This document shows, piece after piece, positions 16,063-27,639 of a stretch of 32,881 nt of DNA. The notes below the pieces were generated by a model. That model ran no database searches and was not told the DNA's origin. It saw only the letters and a list, made by a program, of their open reading frames with translations. This DNA is from Burkholderiaceae bacterium (GTDB taxonomy: Bacteria; Pseudomonadota; Gammaproteobacteria; Burkholderiales; Burkholderiaceae_B): positions 1-32,881 of the forward strand of contig JAFMCG010000011.1 in NCBI GenBank assembly GCA_017857895.1, in the 5' to 3' direction. The position numbers were made by a program, and so were the translations under genes. Numbering within the stretch: the first letter of the stretch is position 1; every line of letters begins with the position of its first letter.

Positions 16063-18429
16063 TCAATCGCCAGCGAGCTGCTTCCAAGTGTCGACCACGG
16101 TGTCAGGGTTCAACGATATCGACAAAATCCCTTCCGCTTTGAGCCATTGCGCAAAATCGGCATGATCGCTTGGCCCTTGACCGCAAATGCCCACATACTT
16201 ATTGGCTTTTAAGCAGGCTTGGATCGCACGTCGCAACATGAACTTGACGGCATCGTCGCGCTCATCAAAATCAGCAGCCAACAGTTCCATGCCTGAATCA
16301 CGATCCAAGCCGAGCGTCAGCTGTGTCATGTCGTTTGAACCGATGGAGAAACCATCAAAGTGCTCAAGAAACGCTTCAGCCAAAATCGCGTTTGAAGGCA
16401 CTTCGCACATCATCACAACGCGAAGACCATTTTGACCACGTTTCAAACCGTGATCAGCCAATAAGTCAACCACGCGCTTAGCCTGTGGAACGGTGCGAAC
16501 AAAAGGCACCATCAATTCCATGTTGGTTAGCCCCATCTCATCACGCACTTTCTTGACCGCTTCGCACTCCATGCGGAAACACTCAGCGAAGTCACCCGCC
16601 AAATAACGCGAAGCACCACGAAATCCCAACATTGGATTTTCTTCTTCCGGCTCATAGCGTGAGCCACCAACGAGTTTTCGGTATTCGTTGGACTTAAAGT
16701 CTGACAGTCTGACGATGACTGGCTTTGGATAGAATGCCGCGGCGATGGTTGCCATACCTTCGGCGAGTTTCTCAACAAAGAAAGCACGTGGGCTGGCGTA
16801 GCCTCGGGCGGCTGATTCGACCGCCAACTTCAATTCGTGATCGACGTTTGGATAGTCAAGAACCGCTTTGGGATGAATGCCGATGTTGTTGTTGATAATG
16901 AATTCTAAGCGGGCCAAACCCACGCCTTCGTTTGGTATTTGTGCAAAATCAAAAGCCAATTGGGGGTTGCCCACATTCATCATGATTTTTAGGTCGATTG
17001 GGGGCATTTCACCGCGTCGCACTTCCTCAACTTCAGTCTCAATTAAGCCATCGTAGATTCGGCCTTCATCGCCTTCGGCACATGACACGGTGATTGATTG
17101 ACCGTCACGAAGGACACTGGTTGCGTCAGCACAACCCACCACTGCGGGGATACCAAGCTCGCGAGCAATAATGGCGGCATGACAAGTGCGCCCACCACGG
17201 TTGGTCACAATGGCCGATGCGCGCTTCATGACGGGTTCCCAGTTGGGGTCGGTCATGTCGGTGACCAACACATCACCAGCCTGCACTTTGTCCATTTCGG
17301 AAATATCAGAAACCACGCGCACGGGACCCGAACCAATTTTTTGGCCAATGGCGCGACCTGTGATCAAGATATCACCGGTGGCTTTTAAGCGATACCGCAG
17401 TTGAACATCATGCTGCCCTTGCAGCGACTTAACGGTTTCGGGTCGCGCTTGCAGAATATAAATTTTGCCGTCTAAACCATCACGGCCCCATTCAATGTCC
17501 ATGGGACGCTGATAGTGCTGCTCGATGATCACGGCATATCGCGCCAGTTCGATCACATCGGCATCACTTAAGGAATAGCGATTGCGTTCTGAGACGGGCA
17601 CATCGACCGTACGCACGGCATGACCGCTGGTGCGCTCAAGGTCAAATTCCATCTTGAGTAACTTTGAGCCAATTCGACGGCTAACAATGGGGTAATGCCC
17701 CTGCGCAAGCGTTGGCTTAAACACATAAAACTCGTCAGGATTCACAGCACCCTGCACCACTGTCTCACCTAGACCGTAAGAAGACGTGATGAAGACCACG
17801 TCAGAGAAACCAGACTCAGTGTCGATGGTAAACATCACACCAGCGCTGCCACGGTCTGAACGAACCATGCGCTGAATTCCGGCCGATAGTGCCACTTCAG
17901 CATGGGCATAGCCCTTGTGCACTCGGTAAGAGATCGCCCGATCGTTGTAGAGCGAGGCAAACACGAGGCGGATTTTATCGATCACATCGTCAATGCCCAC
18001 AACATTCAGGAAGGTTTCTTGCTGGCCGGCAAAGGAAGCGTCAGGCAAGTCCTCGGCTGTTGCTGAAGAGCGCACCGCAAAGGAACCCTTGCCATCGGTG
18101 TCTAGCGTAGCAAAGGCGGTGCGAATGTCTTGATCAAGTTTCGAAGGCAGTGGTGTTTGTTCGATCCACTGTCGGATTTCACGACCCGCCTCGGCTAGAG
18201 CCCGTACATCATCAGCGTCCAAGGTCGTTAAGCGATCAGCGATTTTTTTGTCCAGGCCAGTTTGGGCTAAAAAGTCCCTGAAGGCTTGTGCGGTGGTGGC
18301 AAAACCACCAGGTACCCTAACGCCGGCGTCAGACAACTGACTGATCATTTCGCCTAATGAGGCATTTTTGCCGCCAACAGTATCAACATCCGTCATCCGG
18401 AGTTGTTCAAATGGTAGAACATATGACAT
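16063..18429 (-). CDS. ppsA: Phosphoenolpyruvate synthase (pyruvate, water dikinase)
   Basis: 788 aa; [100 protein letters not shown]. Confidence 0.98.
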   Translation of the reverse strand: MSYVLPFEQLRMTDVDTVGGKNASLGEMISQLSDAGVRVPGGFATTAQAFRDFLAQTGLDKKIADRLTTLDADDVRALAEAGREIRQWIEQTPLPSKLDQDIRTAFATLDTDGKGSFAVRSSATAEDLPDASFAGQQETFLNVVGIDDVIDKIRLVFASLYNDRAISYRVHKGYAHAEVALSAGIQRMVRSDRGSAGVMFTIDTESGFSDVVFITSSYGLGETVVQGAVNPDEFYVFKPTLAQGHYPIVSRRIGSKLLKMEFDLERTSGHAVRTVDVPVSERNRYSLSDADVIELARYAVIIEQHYQRPMDIEWGRDGLDGKIYILQARPETVKSLQGQHDVQLRYRLKATGDILITGRAIGQKIGSGPVRVVSDISEMDKVQAGDVLVTDMTDPNWEPVMKRASAIVTNRGGRTCHAAIIARELGIPAVVGCADATSVLRDGQSITVSCAEGDEGRIYDGLIETEVEEVRRGEMPPIDLKIMMNVGNPQLAFDFAQIPNEGVGLARLEFIINNNIGIHPKAVLDYPNVDHELKLAVESAARGYASPRAFFVEKLAEGMATIAAAFYPKPVIVRLSDFKSNEYRKLVGGSRYEPEEENPMLGFRGASRYLAGDFAECFRMECEAVKKVRDEMGLTNMELMVPFVRTVPQAKRVVDLLADHGLKRGQNGLRVVMMCEVPSNAILAEAFLEHFDGFSIGSNDMTQLTLGLDRDSGMELLAADFDERDDAVKFMLRRAIQACLKANKYVGICGQGPSDHADFAQWLKAEGILSISLNPDTVVDTWKQLAGD

Positions 18430-18583
18430 GAAGTCACCCTTTTACAATCAATGGAAAGCGAGTTTGGTCAATGCTCACCAAGTGGACTAAGCTATTCAGT
18501 GATACGCTGACCAAACCAGCCTTGAGTCACACCACTTCAAAAGACTCAAAAATGGCTAAATTGGTTGTAGGGTTCAGTTTTAT

Positions 18584-18603
18584 GTTGCACTGCATTGTAC
18601 AAC
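18584..18603. repeat. Imperfect palindrome GTTGCAC-TGCATT-GTACAAC in the ppsA/ppsR divergent region
   Basis: Arms GTTGCAC (18584-18590) and GTACAAC (18597-18603) are complementary except one position; about 30 bp upstream of the ppsR ATG. Confidence 0.4.
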
Positions 18604-18634
18604 CGTCGAATGACCTTTTAGGACAGTTTTTCTG

Positions 18635-19498
18635 ATGAACGATTCCAAGCAAATCAACCCGTTAGATGCGCCCGCTATTGATCGGACGGTTTTTATCATC
18701 TCTGACGGCACCGGTATTACTGCTGAAACCTTTAGCCATTCGGTGTTGTCGCAGTTTGAAAGTGTTCAATTCAAGCAAGTCAGGGTGCCATTCGTTGACA
18801 CACTAGAAAAAGCCGATTTGGTGGTGCAGCGCATCAACCATGTGGCCAACACGCAAGAAGGCCAACCGATCGCCTTTATTACCTTGGTCGACTCGGTGAT
18901 CTCCACCCGCATTAAAACCGCTAACGCATTGTTTCTAGACCTCTTTGCTGGTTTTGTTGAGCCACTTGAGCAAAGCTTGGGCTTGCGCTCAAGCCACTCC
19001 GTGGGCAAGTCCCACAAAGGCGGCAGTTCCACTAAGTACCGCAATCGAATTGATGCCATCAATTACAGCTTGGCCCACGACGACGGGCAATTCATCAAAG
19101 GCTTGGCGCAGGCCGATGTGATTTTGGTGGGTGTTTCACGGTGCGGCAAAACCCCCACCAGCTTGTACTTGGCCATGCAGTACGGCGTGAAAGCGGCCAA
19201 TTTCCCACTGATACCAGAGGATTTTGAGCGTGGTGCATTGCCCAAGACCCTTCATCCGTTTCGTGAAAAACTGTTTGGTTTGACCATTCAGCCTGAACGA
19301 TTGTCTGAAGTCAGGAAAGAAAGAAGGCCCGGTAGCCAATATGCCACACTTGAGCAGTGTCGCTATGAGGTCGATCAAGCTGAGCGCCTCATGCGCATTG
19401 AGACAATTCCTTCACTTTCAACGACGACCAAATCGATTGAGGAAATCTCCACCACCATTCTTCAGGAAATCAAGCTCGATCATCACACGGGTTACTGA
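18635..19498 (+). CDS. ppsR: PEP synthase regulatory protein (DUF299 kinase/pyrophosphorylase)
   Basis: RTVFIISDGTGITAETFSHSVLSQFE; VILVGVSRCGKTPTSLYLAMQYGVKAANFPLIPED P-loop signature; divergent to ppsA. Confidence 0.97.
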   Translation: MNDSKQINPLDAPAIDRTVFIISDGTGITAETFSHSVLSQFESVQFKQVRVPFVDTLEKADLVVQRINHVANTQEGQPIAFITLVDSVISTRIKTANALFLDLFAGFVEPLEQSLGLRSSHSVGKSHKGGSSTKYRNRIDAINYSLAHDDGQFIKGLAQADVILVGVSRCGKTPTSLYLAMQYGVKAANFPLIPEDFERGALPKTLHPFREKLFGLTIQPERLSEVRKERRPGSQYATLEQCRYEVDQAERLMRIETIPSLSTTTKSIEEISTTILQEIKLDHHTGY

Positions 19499-20289
19499 CC
19501 TTGCCGATGTTGGCGCCGTTGCTCAAATAGACAGATCGCGGCAGCCGATGCAACATTCAAAGACTCAATAGCCGCTTGTGCGTGATCGATTCGAATGCGT
19601 TGATCGGCCATGGCCAATAAATCGGGCGCAACCCCCTGCCCTTCGTGCCCAAACACCCAGACTGCCTGCTCGGGCAAGGTCGTCTCAAATAAAGATGCTG
19701 AGGCATCAAGTGCCGTTGCCAGCACCGGTAGCCTATCTTGAGACCCCGACTCTTTAGCCAGCAAGGCAGACAAGTCGATGTTTTCGTGAATCTGCAACAC
19801 AAAATGAGCACCTTGGGCGCTACGCAATACTTTGGGTGACCAAACCGCTGCGGTACCTGACGAGCAAATGACTTGTGTGGTGCCCGCCGCCGCACAGGTT
19901 CGCAAAATCGTTCCAACGTTACCAGGGTCTTGAATACGGTCTAACAGCACCGTGGCACAATTTAGCCGCACCAACGAAGGCACCTCTGGCGCTGGCACGA
20001 CCATCAGTACCCCTTGATGAGATTGCACTGACGAAATCGAATCAAACAAATCGTGACTCAGACAAACCTGTTGCTCTAAATCAACGCCAACGCGCAAGGC
20101 CTCTATGGCTGGGTCGCCAAGTCGTGACGACTCAAAAATAAGCCATGCCATGCCCATTTGGTGGGTTTGCCACATTTGGCAAAGATGTGGCCCTTCAAGC
20201 CAAATCAGTTCGCCCGATTTTCCGGCGACACGAAATTGGCGCAACAGTGTTTTGTAAAAGGGATTGGCACGGGACGCTATCACTTTCAT
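19492..20289 (-). CDS. TrmH/SpoU family RNA 2'-O-methyltransferase
   Basis: [50 protein letters not shown] and [25 protein letters not shown]...[16 protein letters not shown]. Start placed at [10 protein letters not shown] (20289), overlapping the rnhB stop; the tracked ORF extends to 20340. Confidence 0.95.
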   Translation of the reverse strand: MKVIASRANPFYKTLLRQFRVAGKSGELIWLEGPHLCQMWQTHQMGMAWLIFESSRLGDPAIEALRVGVDLEQQVCLSHDLFDSISSVQSHQGVLMVVPAPEVPSLVRLNCATVLLDRIQDPGNVGTILRTCAAAGTTQVICSSGTAAVWSPKVLRSAQGAHFVLQIHENIDLSALLAKESGSQDRLPVLATALDASASLFETTLPEQAVWVFGHEGQGVAPDLLAMADQRIRIDHAQAAIESLNVASAAAICLFEQRRQHRQGQ

Positions 20290-20858
20290 GGTCTGACCCA
20301 GTCGCGTACTGGTGCGAAGCTGCATCGATGCGCCGCACAAGGACCTAACGCGCGCAAGCGTTCTAAATGCAGGGCTGTACCGTAACCTTTGTGTTGGTCA
20401 AAGGCATAATCGGGGTAGATCTCATGCAGTTGCATCACTGAAGCATCACGTGCGGTTTTGGCGAGAATAGACGCCGCTGAAATAGCGGCAATCGTGAGAT
20501 CGCCTTTGATGATGGTTTGTACCGCCATTGGTATTTGAGGGGCTCGGTTGCCATCAACGAGGACCAAAGTTGGTCTCAATGACAGCAGTTGCACAGCCCT
20601 TTGCATGGCTAGCATGGTTGCCTGCAAAATATTCAGGGTATCAATTTCAGCCACATCGGCACTGGCAACAGCCCAAGCCAGCGATTGCGACTTGATGATC
20701 ACAGCCAATGTTTCGCGACGTTTGGGCGATAGTTTTTTTGAATCGGTGAGACCTTCGATGGGTTTATCAGGGTCTAGAATGACCGCACTGGCGAAGACAG
20801 CTCCGGCAAGTGGTCCGCGCCCTGCCTCATCCACCCCAGCAATCAATGCATGATTCAC
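20286..20858 (-). CDS. rnhB: Ribonuclease HII
   Basis: [89 protein letters not shown] start codon (revcomp of 20856-20858). Confidence 0.97.
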   Translation of the reverse strand: MNHALIAGVDEAGRGPLAGAVFASAVILDPDKPIEGLTDSKKLSPKRRETLAVIIKSQSLAWAVASADVAEIDTLNILQATMLAMQRAVQLLSLRPTLVLVDGNRAPQIPMAVQTIIKGDLTIAAISAASILAKTARDASVMQLHEIYPDYAFDQHKGYGTALHLERLRALGPCAAHRCSFAPVRDWVRP

Positions 20859-22042
20859 GTCGAACGCCCCAAGACCTGTACGATGGCCTCAGCAGCCCGT
20901 TTTGCGGTTCCACATCGTAAGGTTTGATGCAACGCATGAAACTTGGACTGAATCGCTGTCCGCTGGGATTGGTCCTGCCATAACGACCAGAAGCTGTCGG
21001 CAAGCTTTTCAGGGGTGGCGTCGTCTTGCAACAGCTCGGGCACCACAAACTCTCTGCTTAAGACATTTGGTAGACCAACCCAGGGAAGCAAGGGTTTGTC
21101 TTGACCTGACTTCCACGCCATGATGCGCCGCATCCAAGGCGAGAGCACATAGCTGATAATCATTGGACGTTTAAAAAGTGCAGTCTCCAACGTCGCCGTA
21201 CCACTGGTGACCATGGCCATGTCGCAAGCAGCCAAAGCTTGCCAAGACAGGGGCATGGCGTCACTGGCTGGAACCAATGAAGGCGTCAGCACTTTCAATC
21301 GCGCAACAGGATATTGATCAAGTGCCGTTTGGAATTCAGCTTGGCGCTGTTCGTTCACCATGGGAACCACAAAAACCAATGATGGGTCCCGCTTGGCTAA
21401 CGTTTGCGCAGCCATTAAAAAACGTGGCGCCATTAGGCGGATTTCAGAGGCGCGACTGCCCGGCAAAATCGCAATCACGCGGGCGTCGTCGGGCACGCCA
21501 ATCAACCGCCGTGCCGCGAGCTGGTCAGGTTCTAAATCAATGGCATCTGCCAAGGGATGGCCCACGTACGTGACGGGAATACCCTCTTTCTCGTAAATTT
21601 CAACTTCAAATGGAAATAACACCAACATATGCGAGACAGCCTCGCGAATTTGTTGAATCCGCTCGTAGCGCCATGCCCAAATGGAGGGGCCCACAAAGTG
21701 GACGGTTGGAATGCCGTGGCGCCGAAGTTTGAGCGCTAAGCGTAGATTAAAGTCTGGCGCGTCGACACCAAGAAAGAGGTCTGGGGGTTCAGTCAGCCAT
21801 CGCTGACTGACATGACGGTAGATCGAAAGCAATCGCGGTAGGCTTTTCAGGGCATCAACGTAACCGAAAACCGATAGCGCGTTCATCGGCTCCCAGATTT
21901 CTAGCCCAGCGGCTTCGAGGTGAGGCCCACCGATGCCACTGGCAGATAGTTCTGGGCACATTTGATGTATGCCTTGAAGAACCTTTGCGGCAATCAGATC
22001 GCCAGAGGGTTCGCCAGCGACAAGACCCAAGCGCAGTGTCAT
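20855..22042 (-). CDS. lpxB: Lipid-A-disaccharide synthase
   Basis: [96 protein letters not shown]-like [22 protein letters not shown]. Confidence 0.98.
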   Translation of the reverse strand: MTLRLGLVAGEPSGDLIAAKVLQGIHQMCPELSASGIGGPHLEAAGLEIWEPMNALSVFGYVDALKSLPRLLSIYRHVSQRWLTEPPDLFLGVDAPDFNLRLALKLRRHGIPTVHFVGPSIWAWRYERIQQIREAVSHMLVLFPFEVEIYEKEGIPVTYVGHPLADAIDLEPDQLAARRLIGVPDDARVIAILPGSRASEIRLMAPRFLMAAQTLAKRDPSLVFVVPMVNEQRQAEFQTALDQYPVARLKVLTPSLVPASDAMPLSWQALAACDMAMVTSGTATLETALFKRPMIISYVLSPWMRRIMAWKSGQDKPLLPWVGLPNVLSREFVVPELLQDDATPEKLADSFWSLWQDQSQRTAIQSKFHALHQTLRCGTAKRAAEAIVQVLGRST

Positions 22043-22833
22043 GGACGAATGATGCCCCGAGTGCTGCCATCTAAGAAAGTCAGTAAAGTTTCAAGCACTG
22101 TTGCGACTGCCGGCTCAGCCTCTTGTCTTTCTCTGATCTGCGCCCGGGCTTGATCAAGCGATAAACCCCGACGGTAAATGATTTTGTAGCCTTCGCGCAG
22201 TGCCGCAATGGCCTCTGGCGTAAAACCGCGCCGCTTTAATCCTTCTGCGTTGATCCCCACGGGTACGCAGGGGTTGCCTGACCCCATGACAAACGGGGGC
22301 ACATCCATGTGTAACGCACTAGATCCGCCAACCATGCTGTGCGCACCGATCTTACCGAACTGGTGCACAGCAGCCAAGCCACCCACAATAGCCCAGTCCC
22401 CGATGTGAACATGGCCACCCATTTGCACACCATTGGCCAAGATGGTGTGACTGCCGACTTGGCAGTCATGCGCGATGTGGACATAAGCCATGATCCAGTT
22501 GTCTGACCCGATGCGGGTGACACCAACGTCTTGTGTGGTGCCTGTATTCATGGTGACGTATTCACGCACCATGTTGCGATCGCCGATCTCAAGGCGCGTC
22601 GGCTCACCGGCGTATTTTTTGTCTTGAGGCATGCCCCCGATACTGCAAAAGCGATAAAACGTGTTTTCTCGCCCGATAGTCGTGTGGCCATCGATAATGC
22701 AGTGGGCGCCAATCGAACTGCCCGCACCAATGGTGACGTTGGGCCCAATAATGGCATAGGGTCCAACAGTGACGCTGTCGTGCAATTGAGCGGCTGAATC
22801 GACGATAGCCGTCGAATGGATGTTTATTGTCAT
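22039..22833 (-). CDS. lpxA: UDP-N-acetylglucosamine acyltransferase
   Basis: Hexapeptide repeats; [87 protein letters not shown]. Start placed at MTINIHS (22833). Confidence 0.97.
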   Translation of the reverse strand: MTINIHSTAIVDSAAQLHDSVTVGPYAIIGPNVTIGAGSSIGAHCIIDGHTTIGRENTFYRFCSIGGMPQDKKYAGEPTRLEIGDRNMVREYVTMNTGTTQDVGVTRIGSDNWIMAYVHIAHDCQVGSHTILANGVQMGGHVHIGDWAIVGGLAAVHQFGKIGAHSMVGGSSALHMDVPPFVMGSGNPCVPVGINAEGLKRRGFTPEAIAALREGYKIIYRRGLSLDQARAQIRERQEAEPAVATVLETLLTFLDGSTRGIIRP

Positions 22834-23285
22834 TGAGGGCTCGCTGGCCGAATGGCACACATTAGTTTTGCGCTTGCGACCTCTTGTCCGTCGACTTTGG
22901 CAACAGCCTGATATTTGCAAATGGTACGGCTCAATCGCTCAGCCACGACCTCCAAGTGCAATTGGTCACCAGGCACGACTGGGCGCCTGAAGCGGGCCCC
23001 ATCGATGCCAACAAAGTAGTAAAGCAAATCCTCGTCTGCCGCCTTGAGTCCCGTTTCGTCAGCAAAAGAAAAAATGGCAGCCGCTTGCGCCATCGCCTCT
23101 AGAATCAGGACGCCTGGCATCACGGGGTGATGCGGGAAGTGTCCCGTAAAAAACGGTTCGTTAATCGTGACATTCTTGATGGCATGAATGGATTTACCAG
23201 GCACCATATCCAAAACTCGATCGACAAGAAGCATTGGGTAGCGATGAGGGATTTGATCAAGAATGGCTTTGATATCAAGTTGCAT
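22830..23285 (-). CDS. fabZ: 3-hydroxyacyl-ACP dehydratase FabZ
   Basis: [61 protein letters not shown]. Start chosen at MQLDIKAIL (23285); the tracked ORF extends to 23306. Confidence 0.97.
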   Translation of the reverse strand: MQLDIKAILDQIPHRYPMLLVDRVLDMVPGKSIHAIKNVTINEPFFTGHFPHHPVMPGVLILEAMAQAAAIFSFADETGLKAADEDLLYYFVGIDGARFRRPVVPGDQLHLEVVAERLSRTICKYQAVAKVDGQEVASAKLMCAIRPASPQ

Positions 23286-23367
23286 ATAACGTCCTAATAT
23301 GGGCAAACGACAGCGTTCGCATTAAATTCTATTCAAATAAAGCTGATCGGTGTTGGTTACGAGCATA

Positions 23368-23395
23368 GCCAAGACCATATTAAGTCTTGCTTGGC
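23368..23395. repeat. Interrupted inverted repeat (potential RNA hairpin) between lpxD and fabZ
   Basis: GCCAAGAC-catattaa-GTCTTGCTTGGC: a 6-bp CAAGAC/GTCTTG stem plus outer GC/GC pairs after a bulge; 8-nt loop; no poly-U tract. Confidence 0.35.
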
Positions 23396-23403
23396 AATAA
23401 CGT

Positions 23404-24504
23404 CTAACTTCGCTCTAATTTTCGAAGACGTTTGCGCAGCTCCGACAACTGACCCATGACAGCGGCGTTACGCTGCCAATCGGCATGGGGTGCTGCTGGC
23501 AGCACACCCGTGTAACGACCAGGCGTATCGATATCGGTGGTAATCGCAGTCCCCCCCGAAATGTGCACATCATCGCCAATGACCAAGTGTCCAGACAACA
23601 TCGATGCCCCTCCAATGGTGCAGCGGGCACCCACTTTGGTTGAGCCGGCGATACCAACACAAGCCGCCATGGCTGTGTGGTCGCCAATTTGGCAGTTGTG
23701 CGCAATCATGATCTGGTTGTCTATTTTCACGCCATTGCCAATTACGGTGTCATCGAGCGCACCACGGTCTATGGTGGTGTTGGCACCGATCTCTACGTCA
23801 TGACCAATTCGAACACCACCAAGCTGTGCAATTTTGCCCCAAACGCCCACGCCCGCGGCTGGATTGGGCGCAAAGCCAAAGCCATCAGCGCCCAAGACCA
23901 CACCACTATGAATGAGACCACGCTCACCAACAGTGACTCGATCGTAGCAGCGCACGCCAGGATAAAAGACAGTGTCTCGACCGATGTTGCAATCACCGCC
24001 CAAAACAGTATGAGAACGCAACTGAACGCCATCACTGACGCGGGTTCGCGCACCAACGATGACATAAGGCTCAATAATCGCTGATGGAGAAATATCTGCT
24101 GTGGGGTCAATGATGGCGCTTGGGTGAATACCACCCTTGCGAACTGGTTCGCGTGCTTGATCAAACCATCGTGCAACCAACGCATATAACAGATACGGCT
24201 GAGAACAAATGACTTGTCCAAACCCCTTGGCCTGGCAGATCGATTCGTTGGCCTGGGCGAGTTCGGCGGTCATGATGACCGCACAGGCCGACGTTTTTTC
24301 TAATTCAGACTGATATTTTGGGGCAACAATGAAAGAGATTTCGTGCACGCCGGCTGAACCCAAGGGGCCTATTCCTCGAATGCGATGCGTTGCTGCGTGC
24401 TGCGGACCGACTTGCCATGACGTCACCAGCGCTTGAGACTCGGGTATGGCTTGTAAAAGTTGCTCAAGTGATGGTGATTCGTTGGCATCAAGTATCACAG
24501 GCAT
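23404..24504 (-). CDS. lpxD: UDP-3-O-acylglucosamine N-acyltransferase
   Basis: [32 protein letters not shown] hexapeptides; [46 protein letters not shown]. Confidence 0.97.
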   Translation of the reverse strand: MPVILDANESPSLEQLLQAIPESQALVTSWQVGPQHAATHRIRGIGPLGSAGVHEISFIVAPKYQSELEKTSACAVIMTAELAQANESICQAKGFGQVICSQPYLLYALVARWFDQAREPVRKGGIHPSAIIDPTADISPSAIIEPYVIVGARTRVSDGVQLRSHTVLGGDCNIGRDTVFYPGVRCYDRVTVGERGLIHSGVVLGADGFGFAPNPAAGVGVWGKIAQLGGVRIGHDVEIGANTTIDRGALDDTVIGNGVKIDNQIMIAHNCQIGDHTAMAACVGIAGSTKVGARCTIGGASMLSGHLVIGDDVHISGGTAITTDIDTPGRYTGVLPAAPHADWQRNAAVMGQLSELRKRLRKLERS

Positions 24505-24542
24505 GGGATATTGCTACCGTAAAAGACTTAAACAAAAAGGAC

Positions 24543-25157
24543 TCAGTTAAGTGCCTTGATCACTTTATCGGTGATGTCAACTCTTGGGTTTACGGTCACG
24601 GCGTCTTGCAAAATCAAGTCATAATTTTCGCTTTCAGCGATGTTTTTAATGGCAGCATTGGCGCGTTCGATGATGATGGCAAACTCTTCATTGCGGCGCC
24701 GATTAAAATCCTCTTGGATTTCTCGCTGCTTGCGCTGCACATCTGCATCAAGGTTCCCTAACTCACGCTGGCGACGGTTGCGATCACTTTCAGCCAACAC
24801 CGGTGCATCTTTCTCAAAGGCTTGAACGCGTTTACGTAGGTCAGCAACCAGCTTTTGCAATTCAGCGTTACGCTTTTCAAATTCAGCGTCGATTTTCTGT
24901 TGAGCGACTTTGGCAGGCGCTGAGTCTAACAAAATGCGTTGCGTGTTAACGAAACCGACTTTTGAACCCACTTGCGCAGCGGCATCATTGGAAACAGTCG
25001 TTTTGGTCGTCACTGTTTTGGCTTGTGCCAAGACATTACTAGACCAACCGGCTGCTAAAAAAACTGAAGCAACAACCGCTACTGGTGCCAAGAGAGCCAA
25101 ACGGGCATGGCTCGCTTGATTGCGTGTTTTCGTGACTAGCATTTGAACATCTGCCAT
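24543..25157 (-). CDS. skp: OmpH/Skp family periplasmic chaperone
   Basis: Signal peptide, then VGFVNTQRILLDSAPAKVAQQKIDAEFEKRNAELQKLVADLRKRVQAFEKDAP...REIQEDFNRRRNEEFAIIIERANAAIKNIAESENYDLILQDAVTVNPRVDITDKVIKALN. The start may be the internal MLVTK (25142). Confidence 0.93.
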   Translation of the reverse strand: MADVQMLVTKTRNQASHARLALLAPVAVVASVFLAAGWSSNVLAQAKTVTTKTTVSNDAAAQVGSKVGFVNTQRILLDSAPAKVAQQKIDAEFEKRNAELQKLVADLRKRVQAFEKDAPVLAESDRNRRQRELGNLDADVQRKQREIQEDFNRRRNEEFAIIIERANAAIKNIAESENYDLILQDAVTVNPRVDITDKVIKALN

Positions 25158-25223
25158 TTCTTATTCACCATTAATTTTTAAACAATCACCGACATTTCAA
25201 CATATTGTGCCACTGTTAAGTGA

Positions 25224-27575
25224 CTAGAATGCTGTGCCAACCTGAAACTGAAAAACCTGCGTTCGATCGCCTTCTTTGGAGTTGAGGGCTTTTGCGTAGA
25301 CAAGTTGCAAAGGGCCCATTGGCGATAACCAAGACAAACCAATACCCGTAGAGTAACGCAAGTCACCCAAGTCGATGTTTGTGTCATTGCCACCGCCATC
25401 TGCCCCATAGACCTGTCCTGCGTCAGCAAACACAAACATGCGCAATGTGCGGTCACGTTGAGTACCTGGAAACGGAAAATAAAACTGGGTGTTTGCCACG
25501 ACGCGTTTAGAGCCACCTAAGAATGTGCCAGTTTGGGGGTCTTTCGGTCCCAAAGAGTTGCCAAGATAGCCCCTAACGGTGCCAATACCACCGGCATAGA
25601 CATCTTTAATGACGGGATACGGCTTGTCGCTGCCATAAACCCCACCGTAGTCAAACAAGGCATTGAAACCGAGCGTGAAGTCGCGTCCAAGCGGCAAGTA
25701 ATGTTGGTATTGCGCACTTAACAAGTAGTACTTGAGACTCATGGTGCCAGCAACACCTCCCAGTTTGATGTAATGACCTTTTGTCGGGTAAAGCAAACTG
25801 TCTCGGGTATCTTTGACCCAACCTAGGTTAAAAATCACTGTATTGGTGCTTTCGCCATACTCTTGTACGTACTGGTTGTATGCCTCAGGAGAGTTGGGCG
25901 AAGTTGGATCGACATCGATTTGATCGGATTCGAAATTAGCACCTAGGCTAATGCGATCAAATTCGGTGATGGGTATCCCAAAGTTTAATCCACCACCAGC
26001 TGACTTAACCTCATAACTACCGGGGTTGTTTATGCTAGGGCTTACGGTGCGATAAAAAATAGACGTGCTACGGCTCACCCCGTCAAGCGTCCAGTATGGA
26101 TCAGTGTGCGAAATCACGAACGTACGGCTGTCTTGGCTTGTGTTCACGCTAAAATTAAGGGCTGTGCCACTACCGAAAACGTTGTCTTCAGAGATGCCTG
26201 CACTTAGGATGACCCCGTCGGTTTGACCATACCCGACACCCAAATTGAGTGACCCAGTCTGCCGCTCTTCAACAGCAACATTGACATCGACTTGATCGAT
26301 TGAGCCGGGCACGGGTTCTGTGGAAACATTGACGGATTGAAAGTAGCCCAACCTTTCAAGCCGCTCGGTTGACAACTTAATGGCGCCGCCATCGTACCAA
26401 GCAGACTCTAGCTGACGAATTTCACGACGCGCAACGGAGTCTCGTGTCCGCTCGTTACCCGTGATTTCAATTTTACGGACATAAACCCGACGGCTGGGAT
26501 CGACAAAGAAGGTGAGGTTTACCGTTAACGCCTCTCGATTAAGCACAGGGTTTGGATTAACGTTGGCAAAGGCGTAACCGAGGCCACCGAGATAATCGCG
26601 GATAGCAACACTGCTTTCATTGGATTTGGCACCAGAAAAAATCTCACCCGGCTTGATTTTCAGTAGCGCCTGTATTTCATCGTCTAACCCGAGCAGGTTG
26701 CCGGCAATGTCGACAGATTCAACCTTGTAAGGCTTGCCTTCGGTGACCGTCAGCGTGATAAAAATATCCTCACGGTTCGGTGAAATGGTGACTTGTGGTG
26801 TCTCCATTCGGAACTCGAGATAGCCTCGGTCGAGGTAATACGACCGAATGGTCTCCATGTCAGCAGCAAGCTTTTCACTGGAGTATCTGTCAGTCTGGGT
26901 GTACCACGTTAAGTAACCGCTGGTTGACAGTGACATCAATCCGAGCAGGTTGCTCTGCGTAAAAGCTTGATTGCCGATGATTTTGATGTCTTTGATTTTG
27001 GCGATAGAACCTTCAAAGATATCAAAATTCACACCAATTCGGTTGCGCGGCAGCGGCGTAGTGGTCGACGTAATTTCGACGCCGTATTTACCTTTGCTTA
27101 AATATTGTTGCTTGAGTTCAAGCTCGGCTTGTTCAAGCATGGCTTGATCAAAAACGCGCCCCTCACCAAAGCCAACCTGACGTAACGAATCAGTGATTTG
27201 CTTGCTGTCAAACTCACGCATGCCAGTGAAAGAGACAGAGGCGATCACGGGCCGCTCTCGCACACTCACAACAACAATATTGTTGACTGTGCTGATTTGA
27301 ACATCGCTAAAAAATCCCGTTCCAAACAGCTGTCTGATGGTTTCTGTGGCCATTTCTTGCGTAAAGCGCTCACCCACCGTGACAGGAATATAGGAAAACA
27401 CAATGCCGGTCTCTGTGCGTTGAATGCCATCAACCCGAATATCTTTGACGATGAATGGGCTAAAAGCAAACGTAGCGGAGGAAAATAACAAAACCAAGCC
27501 CAGCAAGGCCATACGCATGAGGCTAACTGGCGCCAGAAGACTGATTACGGTTGGGCGGCGAATAAAAGATGACAT
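25224..27575 (-). CDS. bamA: Outer membrane protein assembly factor BamA
   Basis: 783 aa; FIVKDIRVDGIQRTETGIVFSYIPVTVGERFTQEMATETIRQLFGTGFFSDVQI POTRA pattern; C-terminal barrel with GGIGTVRGYLGNSLGP and terminal Phe (FQVGTAF). Confidence 0.98.
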   Translation of the reverse strand: MSSFIRRPTVISLLAPVSLMRMALLGLVLLFSSATFAFSPFIVKDIRVDGIQRTETGIVFSYIPVTVGERFTQEMATETIRQLFGTGFFSDVQISTVNNIVVVSVRERPVIASVSFTGMREFDSKQITDSLRQVGFGEGRVFDQAMLEQAELELKQQYLSKGKYGVEITSTTTPLPRNRIGVNFDIFEGSIAKIKDIKIIGNQAFTQSNLLGLMSLSTSGYLTWYTQTDRYSSEKLAADMETIRSYYLDRGYLEFRMETPQVTISPNREDIFITLTVTEGKPYKVESVDIAGNLLGLDDEIQALLKIKPGEIFSGAKSNESSVAIRDYLGGLGYAFANVNPNPVLNREALTVNLTFFVDPSRRVYVRKIEITGNERTRDSVARREIRQLESAWYDGGAIKLSTERLERLGYFQSVNVSTEPVPGSIDQVDVNVAVEERQTGSLNLGVGYGQTDGVILSAGISEDNVFGSGTALNFSVNTSQDSRTFVISHTDPYWTLDGVSRSTSIFYRTVSPSINNPGSYEVKSAGGGLNFGIPITEFDRISLGANFESDQIDVDPTSPNSPEAYNQYVQEYGESTNTVIFNLGWVKDTRDSLLYPTKGHYIKLGGVAGTMSLKYYLLSAQYQHYLPLGRDFTLGFNALFDYGGVYGSDKPYPVIKDVYAGGIGTVRGYLGNSLGPKDPQTGTFLGGSKRVVANTQFYFPFPGTQRDRTLRMFVFADAGQVYGADGGGNDTNIDLGDLRYSTGIGLSWLSPMGPLQLVYAKALNSKEGDRTQVFQFQVGTAF

Positions 27576-27639
27576 GCAGAAAGTTCTCCGTCCGACGGGC
27601 GTATTTAAATTCGAAGTTTTATTTTACGGGACAATGCGA

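Noticed and set aside
23793-24221. 142-aa ORF inside lpxD on the same strand
   Set aside because: Frame-shifted shadow of lpxD; hydrophobic composition comes from the hexapeptide-repeat codons.
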